Below are positions 25,891-34,116 of a DNA stretch of 64,000 nt, piece by piece (within the stretch, counting starts at the first letter, position 1; the number at the start of each line of letters is the position of its first letter). The notes below the pieces were generated by a model that was not told the origin of the DNA, did not search any database, and saw nothing but the letters and a program-made list of their open reading frames with translations. This DNA comes from Pseudomonas sp. S09G 359 (lineage in GTDB: Bacteria; Pseudomonadota; Gammaproteobacteria; Pseudomonadales; Pseudomonadaceae): contig NZ_CP025263.1 of NCBI RefSeq assembly GCF_002843605.1, positions 2,633,501-2,697,500 on the forward strand, given 5' to 3'. The position numbers and the translations under genes were made by a program.

Positions 25891-26835
25891 TTATTTATTC
25901 GCCAGGTTCGCCAACTCCTGCCCGGCAACATACCGCTCGAGGTTCGCCAGGAATGTATCGGCAATCTCCTGCTTGCTATTCGTCGAAATAGCCGACGTAT
26001 GCGGCGACAGCCTCACCCTTGGATGGGTGTACAACGGATGCCCATCCGGCAACGGTTCCGGCTCGGTCACGTCCAATGACGCCAACCCGATCTGGCCATT
26101 ATCCAGCGCCTCCAACAGTGCCTCCTGATCGAGCAAACCGCCGCGCGCGATATTGATCAAGTGCAGCCCCGGCTTGGCGCTGCCCAGCACATCGCGGTTG
26201 ATGATATGCCGCGTGGCCTCGGTCAACGGTGCCGCCACTACCAGGTGATCGGCGCGGGAGAACAGGTCGTGGATATCCTTGGCCGCTTCCACACCCGCGC
26301 CGAACGGCGCCTGGCTGTGGCGCAGCGCGACCACGTTGAGGCCCAGTGCCAGGGCTTTTTGCGCCAGGCTTTCGCCAATCGCACCAAAACCGAGGATGCC
26401 CAGCGTGGTGCCCTTGAGCGGGCGCAAGGCGGTGAAGTTCCACTGCGCGTCCTTCACCCAAATATCCGGCAAATGCTTGGAGGCTGCAAAGATCGCCGCC
26501 AGGGCGAACTCGGCCAGATTGTCGGCAGCGCTGCCTCGGGAGGTGGTGACTGGCGGGCCGTTGAACAGCCATTGCGGGTAAAAGTCGATGCCCGACGACA
26601 CCAGGTGCACCCACTGCGCGCCGTAGGGCCAGCCGGGTGGCGGGGTGTCGGGAGCGGTATAGCCACGCACGTTGATCGGGCGCAGCAACAGGATATTCGC
26701 CTGGGGCGGCAGGTCGCTCGGCACACCTGCGGGCACGCCGATCACCTGGGCGTCGGGGTCAATCGCGGCAAGGCGCTGACGAATGACGTCGTTGTAGTCC
26801 TCGTCCAACTGGCTGGCAATAATCACCTGACTCAT
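25891..26835 (-). CDS. D-2-hydroxyacid dehydrogenase family protein
   Basis: A 314-aa NAD(P)-dependent oxidoreductase. The nucleotide site is GILGFGAIGESLAQKA (about residues 147-162), with the catalytic Arg in NIARGGLLDQ, Glu in DVTEPEPLP and His in RLSPHTSAIS. It reduces a 2-oxoacid or oxidises a 2-hydroxyacid; the substrate could be a carbon skeleton left after desulfonation. Its start overlaps the upstream monooxygenase stop by 4 bp and it is the last gene of the binding-protein operon. Confidence 0.87.
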   Translation of the reverse strand: MSQVIIASQLDEDYNDVIRQRLAAIDPDAQVIGVPAGVPSDLPPQANILLLRPINVRGYTAPDTPPPGWPYGAQWVHLVSSGIDFYPQWLFNGPPVTTSRGSAADNLAEFALAAIFAASKHLPDIWVKDAQWNFTALRPLKGTTLGILGFGAIGESLAQKALALGLNVVALRHSQAPFGAGVEAAKDIHDLFSRADHLVVAAPLTEATRHIINRDVLGSAKPGLHLINIARGGLLDQEALLEALDNGQIGLASLDVTEPEPLPDGHPLYTHPRVRLSPHTSAISTNSKQEIADTFLANLERYVAGQELANLANK

Positions 26836-28010
26836 GTGCGTTCCTTCTGGCGTTGAGCGAAGACGGCTTTGCCGACGCCTTGCAGCACGGCGTCGTTCTG
26901 CGGGGTATGCACGCGGCTACACAGCACGTCGCGGTAATGCCGTTGCAATGGGCTGTGGCGCGACAGACCGGGGTTGCCGGACGCCTCGATGGCCAGCTCT
27001 ACGGCGCGGATAGCGTTGTTGGTGACCAGGTACTTCAACTGCGCCGCGTTGGCGGCCGGGGTGTGGCCCTCGGCGGCGGCGTCGAGCAGGCTGCGGTTGG
27101 CAAACAGCAGGGTGTCGATATGGCCGACGGTTTCCTGGAAGCGCGGCAATGTGGCCAGCGCGGCACCGAGGTTGGACGGCTGGCGTTGTTCCAGCCAGTT
27201 CACCAGCCAGTCCCGCGCGGCCTGGGCCACGGCGTCATACACCGAAGCCAGCAACACCGACATCCATAGGAACCCCTCGCCATCCAGCTCCGGCGACGGC
27301 GCGCTCCAGGGGCTGACGCTGACGGCGTGGTCCAGCGGTACCAGCACATTGTCGAGCACCACTTCATGGCTGCAGGTGGCGCGCATGCCCAGGTGGTCCC
27401 AGGTGTCGATGATGCTCACGCCGGGGCTGTCCTTGGGCACCAGCCAGGCGCCTACCAACGGGTCGGCGTCGTCACTGCGCGCCCACACGCTGAACCAGCT
27501 CAGGCCATGGCTGCCGGTGGAGTAGATCTTGCGCCCACTGATGCGCCAGCCATCAACGGTACGCACGGCGGTGGTCGCCGGCAGGCCGCCACGCGCCGGC
27601 GTGCCAAGGTCGGGTTCGACGCGCAGCGCATTGATCAGCGCGCCGTTGCGCACGGCGTCTTCGGCCACCTGGGTACGCAGGTGTTGCGGCCAGGTCTTGC
27701 TGTCTTGCAGGCGCGTGTGTTGCAGGTACTGCATCACCAGGATCAGTGCGCTGGAGGGTTCCCCCTTGGCAATCGCACTGATCGCCTTGCGCGCCTGGGG
27801 CAGGCTGGCACCGCCGCCGCCCAGGGTCTTGGGCACGGTGAGGGCGACCAGGCCGTGTTGGTGCAACAATTGGAAGTTGGCGTGGGGGAAGGCGCCGCTC
27901 TCGTCGTACAGGTGCGCGGTGCTCGCCAGTTCAGTGGTCAGGCGTTCGAGTAAAGCTTCGAAGTTGGCGACTTCCACGGAGCGTAGAGACGGTTGAGACG
28001 ATGAAGTCAT
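26832..28010 (-). CDS. Acyl-CoA-dehydrogenase-like monooxygenase (SfnB/DszC type)
   Basis: A 392-aa flavin enzyme with the acyl-CoA dehydrogenase fold (LVALTVPKTLGGGGASL, RTVDGWRISGRKIYSTG, LGMRATCSHEVVLDNVLVP, IEASGNPGLSRHSPLQRHYRDVLC spread over the chain). Catalytic-base glutamate positions of true dehydrogenases are not evident; relatives in sulfur operons (SfnB, DszC) use FMNH2 and O2 to attack C-S or C-N compounds. ATG at 28010 is chosen over a TTG at 28016. It lies 36 bp after the peroxiredoxin-like gene in the same operon. Confidence 0.82.
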   Translation of the reverse strand: MTSSSQPSLRSVEVANFEALLERLTTELASTAHLYDESGAFPHANFQLLHQHGLVALTVPKTLGGGGASLPQARKAISAIAKGEPSSALILVMQYLQHTRLQDSKTWPQHLRTQVAEDAVRNGALINALRVEPDLGTPARGGLPATTAVRTVDGWRISGRKIYSTGSHGLSWFSVWARSDDADPLVGAWLVPKDSPGVSIIDTWDHLGMRATCSHEVVLDNVLVPLDHAVSVSPWSAPSPELDGEGFLWMSVLLASVYDAVAQAARDWLVNWLEQRQPSNLGAALATLPRFQETVGHIDTLLFANRSLLDAAAEGHTPAANAAQLKYLVTNNAIRAVELAIEASGNPGLSRHSPLQRHYRDVLCSRVHTPQNDAVLQGVGKAVFAQRQKERT

Positions 28011-28046
28011 GATCAATGTACTCGGTCAAAATCTGGGGGTGTGGTC

Positions 28047-28730
28047 TTAGATAGCGATGCGTACAGGCTGCTCACCCACTAAGCGCTCAACCACCTGCAA
28101 CACCGGCTCGGCTTCAGTACGCACCAACCAGTCCGGGCTGACCTCCACAAATGCCACAGTGCCGTCCTGGGCGATCACCACCACCGTCGGCTGCGGCAAT
28201 TCCCAGGTACCGGTACCGGTGGTTTCGCCGATGTGATTGCCCTTGGCCAACGCCGCATTACGCGACGCCTCATCGAAGCTGTAGAGGATGCCCAGGCGCC
28301 GCCCGAGGTTGTTATCCGGGTCGCTGGCCACCAGCAGTTGCAGGTTGTGGCGGGTCTTGATTTCCACCAGGCGCTCAGGCACTTGCGGGCTGACCGCCAC
28401 CAGCGGCACGCCCAACTCACGCAGGCGTGGGAAGAGCTGGCGTTGGTAATAGGGCAGGGCGATATTGCACGCCGGGCAACCGGCAAAGCGGAAGAAGATC
28501 AGCACCGCCGGCCCGTCGGCCAGCAGCAGCTCGCGGGTCAGTTCGCCGCCTTCCACGTTAAGCAGGGTGAACGGATCCAGCTCATCGCCGACCTGCACGT
28601 AGGCGTCCGGCCGGGCCTCATCCACCAGGCGCTGGCGCTGGTCGATATTGATCTGCAGCGCCGCCGGCGCCCACGTGGCTACACGCTCGGCGTGCAGAGC
28701 AGCCAACTCACGGTTGAGGGAGTCGCTCAT
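28047..28730 (-). CDS. Peroxiredoxin-like (AhpC/TSA) protein
   Basis: A 227-aa thioredoxin-fold protein. The peroxidatic motif reads [14 protein letters not shown] (about residues 80-93), giving a CPAC pair like that of the PRX-like2 group rather than the TxxC of classic enzymes. It may reduce peroxides made when flavin monooxygenases uncouple, or an organosulfur intermediate. Its ATG overlaps the upstream LLM monooxygenase stop (28727-28730). Confidence 0.85.
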   Translation of the reverse strand: MSDSLNRELAALHAERVATWAPAALQINIDQRQRLVDEARPDAYVQVGDELDPFTLLNVEGGELTRELLLADGPAVLIFFRFAGCPACNIALPYYQRQLFPRLRELGVPLVAVSPQVPERLVEIKTRHNLQLLVASDPDNNLGRRLGILYSFDEASRNAALAKGNHIGETTGTGTWELPQPTVVVIAQDGTVAFVEVSPDWLVRTEAEPVLQVVERLVGEQPVRIAI

Positions 28731-30085
28731 GCCAGCGCCTCCTGGGGTTCTTCAACCTCGACGCTGTAACGGTTGGCCGGTGCGTCCAGGCCCAGGTTGT
28801 CGCGTAGGGTGTGGCCAGTGTATTCGGCGCGGAACAGGCCGCGCTGTTGCAACACCGGCACCACCAGTTCAGTGAAGTACTGCAAGCCATCCGGCAGCAC
28901 TGAATTGATGATGAAACCATCGCTGGCGCCGCTTTCGAACCAGGTCTGGATCGCATCGGCGACCTGCTCCGGGGTGCCGACAAAATCACGCTTGGGCCGC
29001 GAGAAACGCAAGGCCACTTCGCGTAGGGTCAGGCCTTCGTCCTTGGCCAGTTGCTTGATACGGTCGGAGCCGCCTTTCTGGCTGTTGGCGCCGAGGTCGC
29101 CGAGTTCCGGAAACGGTGCGTCCAACGGGTATTGGCTGAAATCATGGTCGTTGAACGGGCGGCCGAGGGCGACGATGGCGTCTTCCACGGTGACCAGGTC
29201 CACGGCCTGCTGATACCGGCTTTCCACTTCGGCCTCGTCGCGGCCGACAATCGGGCGGATACCCGGCAGGATCGACAGGCTGTCGACGTCACGCCCAAAG
29301 CCTTTGGCGCGGCGTTTCAGGTCCTGGGTGTAGGCCAGGCCCTCCTCGATGCTTTCCACATGCACAAAGATTGCATCGGAGTTCTCGGCGGCGAAGTTAC
29401 GCCCGGCCTCCGAGGTGCCCGCCTGGAAAATCACCGGCTGGCCCTGGCGCGAACGCGCGATGTTCAGCGGGCCCTTGACCGAGAAAAACTCGCCCTTGTG
29501 ATTCAGTGCATGCAGCTTGCTCGGGGTGAAGAACTCGCCGCTCTGCTTGTTGTAGGCAAAGGCGTCGTCTTCCCAGGAATCCCACAGGCCCTTGACCACA
29601 TTCAGGTGCTCCTTGGCGATGCGGTAGCGCACGGCGTGTGGCGGGTGTTCGGCCTTGCCGAAGTTATCGGCGGTGCCGCTGAGCCACGAGGTGACCACGT
29701 TCCAGCCGGCACGGCCGCCGCTGATATGGTCCAGGGACGAGAACTGGCGCGCCACCTGGTAGGGTTCGGTGTAGCTGACGGTCACGGTGGCGACCAGGCC
29801 GATATGCGTGGTCAGCGCCGCGAGGGCGGAAAGGATGGTCAGCGGCTCAAAACGGTTAAGGTAATGCGGGCTGGACTTGGCGTGGATATGCAGGCTGTCG
29901 GCGATAAACACGAAGTCGAACTTGGCCGCTTCAGCCAGTTCAGTCTGCTGCTTGTAGAACGCAAAGTTGGTGCTGGCATTCGGTTGCGCGTTCGGGTGGC
30001 GCCATTCGCCCCAGCCGTGGCCCACACCGTGGACCATGGCGCCAAGTTTCAAATGGCGGGGTTTCAATTGACGTTGCTTGCTCAT
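28727..30085 (-). CDS. LLM-class flavin-dependent monooxygenase (NtaA/SnaA/DszA family)
   Basis: A 452-aa FMNH2-dependent oxygenase with the bacterial-luciferase barrel: [20 protein letters not shown] at the start, [41 protein letters not shown] spread over the active-site face, and [22 protein letters not shown] at the end. Members cleave C-N or C-S bonds (nitrilotriacetate, dibenzothiophene sulfone). Next to a sulfonate-type binding protein, a sulfonate, sulfone or thioether substrate is likely. It begins 11 bp after the binding-protein gene. Confidence 0.9.
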   Translation of the reverse strand: MSKQRQLKPRHLKLGAMVHGVGHGWGEWRHPNAQPNASTNFAFYKQQTELAEAAKFDFVFIADSLHIHAKSSPHYLNRFEPLTILSALAALTTHIGLVATVTVSYTEPYQVARQFSSLDHISGGRAGWNVVTSWLSGTADNFGKAEHPPHAVRYRIAKEHLNVVKGLWDSWEDDAFAYNKQSGEFFTPSKLHALNHKGEFFSVKGPLNIARSRQGQPVIFQAGTSEAGRNFAAENSDAIFVHVESIEEGLAYTQDLKRRAKGFGRDVDSLSILPGIRPIVGRDEAEVESRYQQAVDLVTVEDAIVALGRPFNDHDFSQYPLDAPFPELGDLGANSQKGGSDRIKQLAKDEGLTLREVALRFSRPKRDFVGTPEQVADAIQTWFESGASDGFIINSVLPDGLQYFTELVVPVLQQRGLFRAEYTGHTLRDNLGLDAPANRYSVEVEEPQEALA

Positions 30086-30096
30086 GTTCTGCTCCT

Positions 30097-31071
30097 TTAG
30101 CGAGACGCTTGGGAAAGTGGGACACGCTTGGCGTTGAAGCTCTTGTCGAAACCTTGCGACACGTCGATGTGTTTGGTCAGCAGGCCTTCTTTTTGATAGG
30201 TGTCGGCCGTGGCTTGCAAGCCGCTGATAACGGCGTCGTCGATGGCCACGGGCGTCAGGTGGGTGTCCTTGGCCACTTCCTCATGCACAGCGAGGGGCAG
30301 GCCAGTGATCTTGGCCTGGGCGGCGGCGTATTCGTTGGGGTGGGTGTTGGCCCAGGCGTAGGCGCGGTCCAGGCGTGCGACAAAATCGTCCAGTTGCGGG
30401 CGCTTGTCGGCGATGGCCTGGCTGGTGGCCGCCAGGTACAGGTGGTTGCTGAGCAGCTTGTTGCCGCTGATCAACACACGTGCCTGGCTTTGCGAGGTGA
30501 CCACGGTGGTGTACGGGTCCCAGGTGGCCCAGGCGTCGGCGGTGCCGTTATCCAGCACCAGGCGCGATTCGCTGGGCAGCAGGAAAATGAACTGCACATC
30601 CTTGGTGGTGAGGCCGGCGCTGGCCAGGGCCTTGATCGCCAGGTAATGCCCGATGGAACCGCGCCCGGTGACGATTTTCTTGCCCTTGAGGTCGGCCACG
30701 GTCTTGATCGGCGAATCCTTGGGCACCAGCACGGCGGTGGTGTTACGCCCTTCGGCATGGATGATGCTGACCACCTTGAGCGACGCGCCGGCACCCAGCG
30801 CGAATACGTACGGCGCATCACCCAGCGCCCCGATGTCCACGGCCCCGGCATTCAACGCTTCGCCCAGGGGCGAGGCGGACGGGAACTCCGACCACTGGAT
30901 TTCATAGGGCACGTTCTTGGTTTCGCCAGAGACTTCCAGCAGCGCCTTGATCGTGGACTTCTGGTTGGCCACCCGCAGCGGTTGCAGGTCGGCGGCGTGT
31001 GCAGTGCTGATCAGGCCAAGGGCCAGGGCGGTACCCAGGAGCAGGCGTTTGAACGGAGTGGTAAAGACCAT
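30097..31071 (-). CDS. Sulfonate-type ABC transporter substrate-binding protein
   Basis: A 324-aa periplasmic protein of the SsuA/TauA/NitT class with signal peptide [19 protein letters not shown]. The body matches SsuA ([36 protein letters not shown] in parts; [34 protein letters not shown]). ATG at 31071 has GGAG 10 nt upstream; the longer frame begins with TTG too close to that site. The permease and ATPase genes that would complete the importer are 12 kb away (43435-45016), so the operons should act together. The leader carries both motifs shared by the island. Confidence 0.88.
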   Translation of the reverse strand: MVFTTPFKRLLLGTALALGLISTAHAADLQPLRVANQKSTIKALLEVSGETKNVPYEIQWSEFPSASPLGEALNAGAVDIGALGDAPYVFALGAGASLKVVSIIHAEGRNTTAVLVPKDSPIKTVADLKGKKIVTGRGSIGHYLAIKALASAGLTTKDVQFIFLLPSESRLVLDNGTADAWATWDPYTTVVTSQSQARVLISGNKLLSNHLYLAATSQAIADKRPQLDDFVARLDRAYAWANTHPNEYAAAQAKITGLPLAVHEEVAKDTHLTPVAIDDAVISGLQATADTYQKEGLLTKHIDVSQGFDKSFNAKRVPLSQASR

Positions 31072-31111
31072 GGGATGCAAGCTCCAGGAGGATCGAAAAA
31101 AGGTTCGGCTA

Positions 31112-31134
31112 CCTCCGCCTGGAGAAGGGGTCGG
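31112..31134 (-). promoter_or_regulatory. Shared 22-nt leader element, copy 2
   Basis: In gene sense CCGACCCCTTCTCC then AGGCGGAGG, followed by GAACC, 40 nt before the ATG at 31071. The RNA can form CCUUC/GGAGG with loop UCCAGGC. Confidence 0.6.
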
Positions 31135-31168
31135 TGAGGGGTTAACGTTATTCCCATAAAAACTCGCT

Positions 31169-31202
31169 GTGAAGTTCTTTTTGGTTATATGTTAATTATT
31201 AA
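31169..31202 (-). promoter_or_regulatory. AT-rich 34-bp sulfur-island upstream motif, copy 2
   Basis: In gene sense TTAATAATTAACATATAACC-N6-GAACTTCAC. It shares 19 near-contiguous bases with copy 1, and its gene-proximal end is 98 bp upstream of the start codon used here (91 bp in copy 1). Confidence 0.55.
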
Positions 31203-31353
31203 AATAATTGATTATGTTCTGGTTGATTATTCGCTAATTGCATTTGGTTGGTGGGTCATCGGAGCTTTCCTACGAATGACTCGGAAAGGCTCACCTGAGC
31301 AAGGGCACAGCCACGTGATTTGATCCTGGGCTTTTCCAACAGGGATCGTTGCA

Positions 31354-32082
31354 CATGACTGACACGCCTTGGGCTGCTCGCGAGGGCGATGCGCTCTTGC
31401 ACAGCTCGATGCTGGCGGATGTGTTGGGCGCGGTTGTCGGTGCGGTGGTGGGCATCGGCATGCGCCAAACCGGCGCGGACAAAGGCAATCCGTATGGCGG
31501 GCGCGGTATCAGGTGTGGGGTAACACGACTGAAGAGGTGCGGGAACCGCACGTTGTTGAAGAACAGAACCTGCGGTTTCAAGGGCAGTACCTGGATCGGG
31601 AGACGGAACTGCACTACAACACTTTCCGGTTTTATGACCCGGAGGTGGGGCGGTTTACGACGCCGGATCCGATTGGGTTGATGGGAGGGTTCAACCTTTA
31701 TCGCTATGCGCCTAACCCGATTGGTTGGATTGATCCGTGGGGTTGGAGCTGCATACATACCGAATGGGCGAAGCGGCTCAGGTACATTAAAATCAACGAG
31801 CGATCACACGGACAGCCGATTTATCTGAACAGTAAGGCGCCTGCCAAACTTAAGTACATTACCCCTGACGTAGATAAACATAACGGGGGATTTTGGAAAG
31901 CAGCGGACAGCGTGAGAAATTTGGGGTGCAAACTGAAATCGCCGGTTTGTGAGTTTCATTTCGGCTATGACTACTACATGTATTTAGTCTCGGAAGATGA
32001 TGCAGATATTTGCTTTCCAAAAGAAAAGAGCAATCTGCATTTTGAGGTGTTTCGATCTCCGTATTTGGACAGCCAGGTCTGA
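31354..32082 (+). pseudogene. Rhs polymorphic toxin remnant: N-terminal scrap fused out of frame to the C-terminal toxin end
   Basis: 31354-31515 encodes the start of a PAAR/Rhs protein (MTDTPWAAREGDALLHSSML, then ADVLGAVVGAVVGIGM). From about 31510 the reading frame that continues to 32082 carries the end of the Rhs core (YQVWGNTTEEV, RFQGQYLDRETELHYN, RFYDPEVGRFTTPDPIGL) and about 112 residues of toxin domain beginning after DPWGWSCIH. The middle of the gene, more than a thousand codons, is missing and the two parts are in different frames. The tip contains YITPDVDKHNGGFWKAADS, as in Rhs C-terminal toxins usually called toxin-21-like (from memory). The next gene starts 13 bp after on the other strand, so no immunity gene remains. 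Confidence 0.75.
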
Positions 32083-32095
32083 AGTGAGGCACCCA

Positions 32096-32455
32096 TCATT
32101 TGATGCTCCTCCCGAAGCTTCGGGCCAACGCAAATATCCCATCCATCCGCCAATGCTCATTCTGATGGCGCGGATCATCTGCCCATTCATCCCAGCCAGA
32201 ATCCCGCCGGTACTGCCCGAGTAAACCCGCCTCCCGTACTGCCACCGGGTCAGGGTGGCGCAGTTGCTCAGCGTCCGGGTCGACGTACAAAGCGTCGCTG
32301 CTGCAATACAGTTCGCACATAAAACAAGTTTGGCAGGCCTGTTGCTGGGCGATGCGCAGCGTGCCGTGGGCATCCAGCGCCAGCACATTGGTGGGGCACA
32401 CGGCGACGCACTGGCCGCAGCCGTTGCACCGGTCGGAGTAGATCAGTTCGAGCAT
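32096..32455 (-). CDS. 2[4Fe-4S] ferredoxin, AprB-like partner
   Basis: A 119-aa protein with two four-cysteine clusters: CNGCGQCVAVCP (residues 10-21) and CQTCFMCELYC (about 40-50). The C-terminal half is Trp/Arg rich (RRDSGWDEWADD). ATG at 32455 with GAGG upstream is chosen; a longer frame crosses an intergenic repeat. It follows the AprA-like flavoprotein gene and should pass electrons to or from it, as AprB does in adenylylsulfate reductase or as ferredoxin subunits do in fumarate-reductase-like enzymes. Confidence 0.88.
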   Translation of the reverse strand: MLELIYSDRCNGCGQCVAVCPTNVLALDAHGTLRIAQQQACQTCFMCELYCSSDALYVDPDAEQLRHPDPVAVREAGLLGQYRRDSGWDEWADDPRHQNEHWRMDGIFALARSFGRSIK

Positions 32456-32478
32456 GGTTGAGAACCTCGGGTAAATGA

Positions 32479-32577
32479 CCTGTGGCGAGCGAGCTTGTTC
32501 GCGTTGGAGTGCGCAGCGCTCCCGCTTTTTTGGGGCTGCTGCGCCGCCCAACGGGAGCAAGCTCCCTTGCCACAGGG
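32479..32577. repeat. Long imperfect palindromic intergenic repeat
   Basis: Begins CCTGTGGCGAGCGAGCTTG and ends with the near-complement CAAGCTCCCTTGCCACAGG, with inner GCAGCGCTCCCG/GGCTGCTGCGCC arms. This is the dispersed Pseudomonas repeat usually seen as CTGTGGCGAGGGAGCTTGCT. It separates the flavoprotein and ferredoxin genes and may lower ferredoxin expression. Confidence 0.8.
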
Positions 32578-32582
32578 GACGT

Positions 32583-34106
32583 TCATTGGCTGGACACAAG
32601 TGGATCGAAGCGCGCTTGGACCTGCGCCACGCCGGACAGCCGCAAATGCCCGTCATACCGCGGGCTCTGCACCGGTGTGTCGCTGCGTTGATGCATGCCG
32701 CGACTCTCCTTGCGCAGGGCGGCGGCGGTGTAGCACCAGCGGGCGGTGGCGGCCATGGCGGCGGTTTCGCGGGCGCGCAGAGGGTTGTCGGCGGCGGGTG
32801 TGCCGGCGCTGACCTGGTCCCAGATGTTGTCCAGCTCACGCAGCGAATGTTCCAATTGGTTGCCTGAGCGAAACAGGTTTTTGTCCAGCGGGTGGACTTC
32901 GGCCTGGATGCGTTGAATCAGCCCGGCGCCATCGCTCGCTGCGCCGTCAAAGCCACGCACTACGCCGTGATACGCTATTTTCTGGCGTGCCAGCTGCGCG
33001 GCGCCACGCCCGGCCCATTGTCCGGTGGACAGCGCCCACGCCGAGTTCTGCGCGCCGCCGCCGGAGGTGGCGCCGGCAATCGGTTCGCGGCTGGCGGCAT
33101 CACCTGCGGCGAATACGCCGGGCACGCTGGTCTGGCAATCGTCGTCGATCAGCCGTAAACCGCCGACACCGCGGATGGTGCCCTCGGGGTGCAAGGTCAC
33201 GCCAAACCGCTCGCGATACGGGTCAACCCCGCGCCGAGCGAACGGCAGCATCAGGTTGGGCTGGATGCTCGGCAGTTGCGCGCGGATATCCGCCGGCACC
33301 CGGTTGAGGCGGCAATACACCGGGCCATTGAGCAGCGCCCGGGCCAGGTCCTCGGTAAACGCAGGGCCGGTGGCGATCCCCAGCGGGCGGTCCGCCGCGT
33401 CGAAGTACTCGCCAAAGCTGTACACCATCGAGCGGGTCATGCTGCTGCCGGCGGCGGCAATGCAGTAGTAGTTGGAAAACTCCATGCCCGACAGCTCAGC
33501 GCCGGCTTCGGCTGCCATCAGGTAGCCGTCGCCGGTGTTGGTGTGGTTGCCCAGCAGGCGCGACAGGAACGCACAACCACCGGTGGCCAGCACCACCGCG
33601 CCGGCGCGGATCAACCAGTTGCCCCCGGCCTGGCGCCGCCAACCCCGTGCACCGACGACTGTGCCGTGGTCGTCACGCAGCAGTTCCAGGGCGGGGTGGT
33701 GATCGAGAATGGTCACGCCGATGTCGAGTACCCGACGGCGCAGGCCGCGCAGGTATTCCGGGCCGCGCAGGCCGCGATACTGAGTCACGCCCTGGTCGTT
33801 CTGCGGGAACGCGTAATAGTCGCGCAGCCCTGGCAGGCTGGTCCAGGTGGTGTCGATGGCGCGGGCCATCCAACGCGCATCGGCCAGGCCATACGCGCTG
33901 CCCAGGCGTTTGTCGATGGCGGCCGCGCGGTCTTCGGGCGGTACCCACCAATGGCCAGGGCCGGCGGTGGCGGTCACGCCACTGGTGCCGCAGTAACCCT
34001 TGTCCACCAGGATCACCTTGACGCCTTCGCGGGCGGCGGCGATGGCGGCCCAGGTGCCGGCCAGACCGCCGCCGACGATCAATACATCGCACTTCAACTC
34101 GGTCAT
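32583..34106 (-). CDS. FAD-dependent oxidoreductase, fumarate-reductase/AprA-like
   Basis: A 507-aa flavoprotein. Residues 6-35 form the FAD site (CDVLIVGGGLAGTWAAIAAA, EGVKVILVDKG), with family motifs VVLATGGCAFLS, NHTNTGDGYLMAAEAGAEL, HPEGTIRGVGGLRL and GVFAAGDAA later. That places it in the succinate dehydrogenase/fumarate reductase/adenylylsulfate reductase alpha superfamily. Pairing with a 2[4Fe-4S] ferredoxin and its place in a sulfur island favour a sulfite- or sulfonate-linked redox role similar to AprA, but catalytic residues of true AprA cannot be checked by eye. ATG at 34106 is 10 bp after the receptor stop, so the genes are co-transcribed. Confidence 0.82.
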   Translation of the reverse strand: MTELKCDVLIVGGGLAGTWAAIAAAREGVKVILVDKGYCGTSGVTATAGPGHWWVPPEDRAAAIDKRLGSAYGLADARWMARAIDTTWTSLPGLRDYYAFPQNDQGVTQYRGLRGPEYLRGLRRRVLDIGVTILDHHPALELLRDDHGTVVGARGWRRQAGGNWLIRAGAVVLATGGCAFLSRLLGNHTNTGDGYLMAAEAGAELSGMEFSNYYCIAAAGSSMTRSMVYSFGEYFDAADRPLGIATGPAFTEDLARALLNGPVYCRLNRVPADIRAQLPSIQPNLMLPFARRGVDPYRERFGVTLHPEGTIRGVGGLRLIDDDCQTSVPGVFAAGDAASREPIAGATSGGGAQNSAWALSTGQWAGRGAAQLARQKIAYHGVVRGFDGAASDGAGLIQRIQAEVHPLDKNLFRSGNQLEHSLRELDNIWDQVSAGTPAADNPLRARETAAMAATARWCYTAAALRKESRGMHQRSDTPVQSPRYDGHLRLSGVAQVQARFDPLVSSQ

Positions 34107-34116
34107 CACCCAGGCC

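Noticed and set aside
31085..31160. A small leader peptide overlapping the shared 22-nt element (for attenuation by ribosome stalling)
   Set aside because: Frames differ among the four copies, with a one-base difference between copies 2 and 3 and stops in different places, so no common peptide is encoded. The resemblance of its translation to the common LTPALSRRER-type intergenic repeats is kept as an alternative explanation of the element.
32096..32839. Longer ferredoxin start extending to 32839
   Set aside because: The extra 128 codons cross the intergenic repeat and overlap the flavoprotein gene; the ATG at 32455 has a ribosome binding site and begins right before the first iron-sulfur motif.
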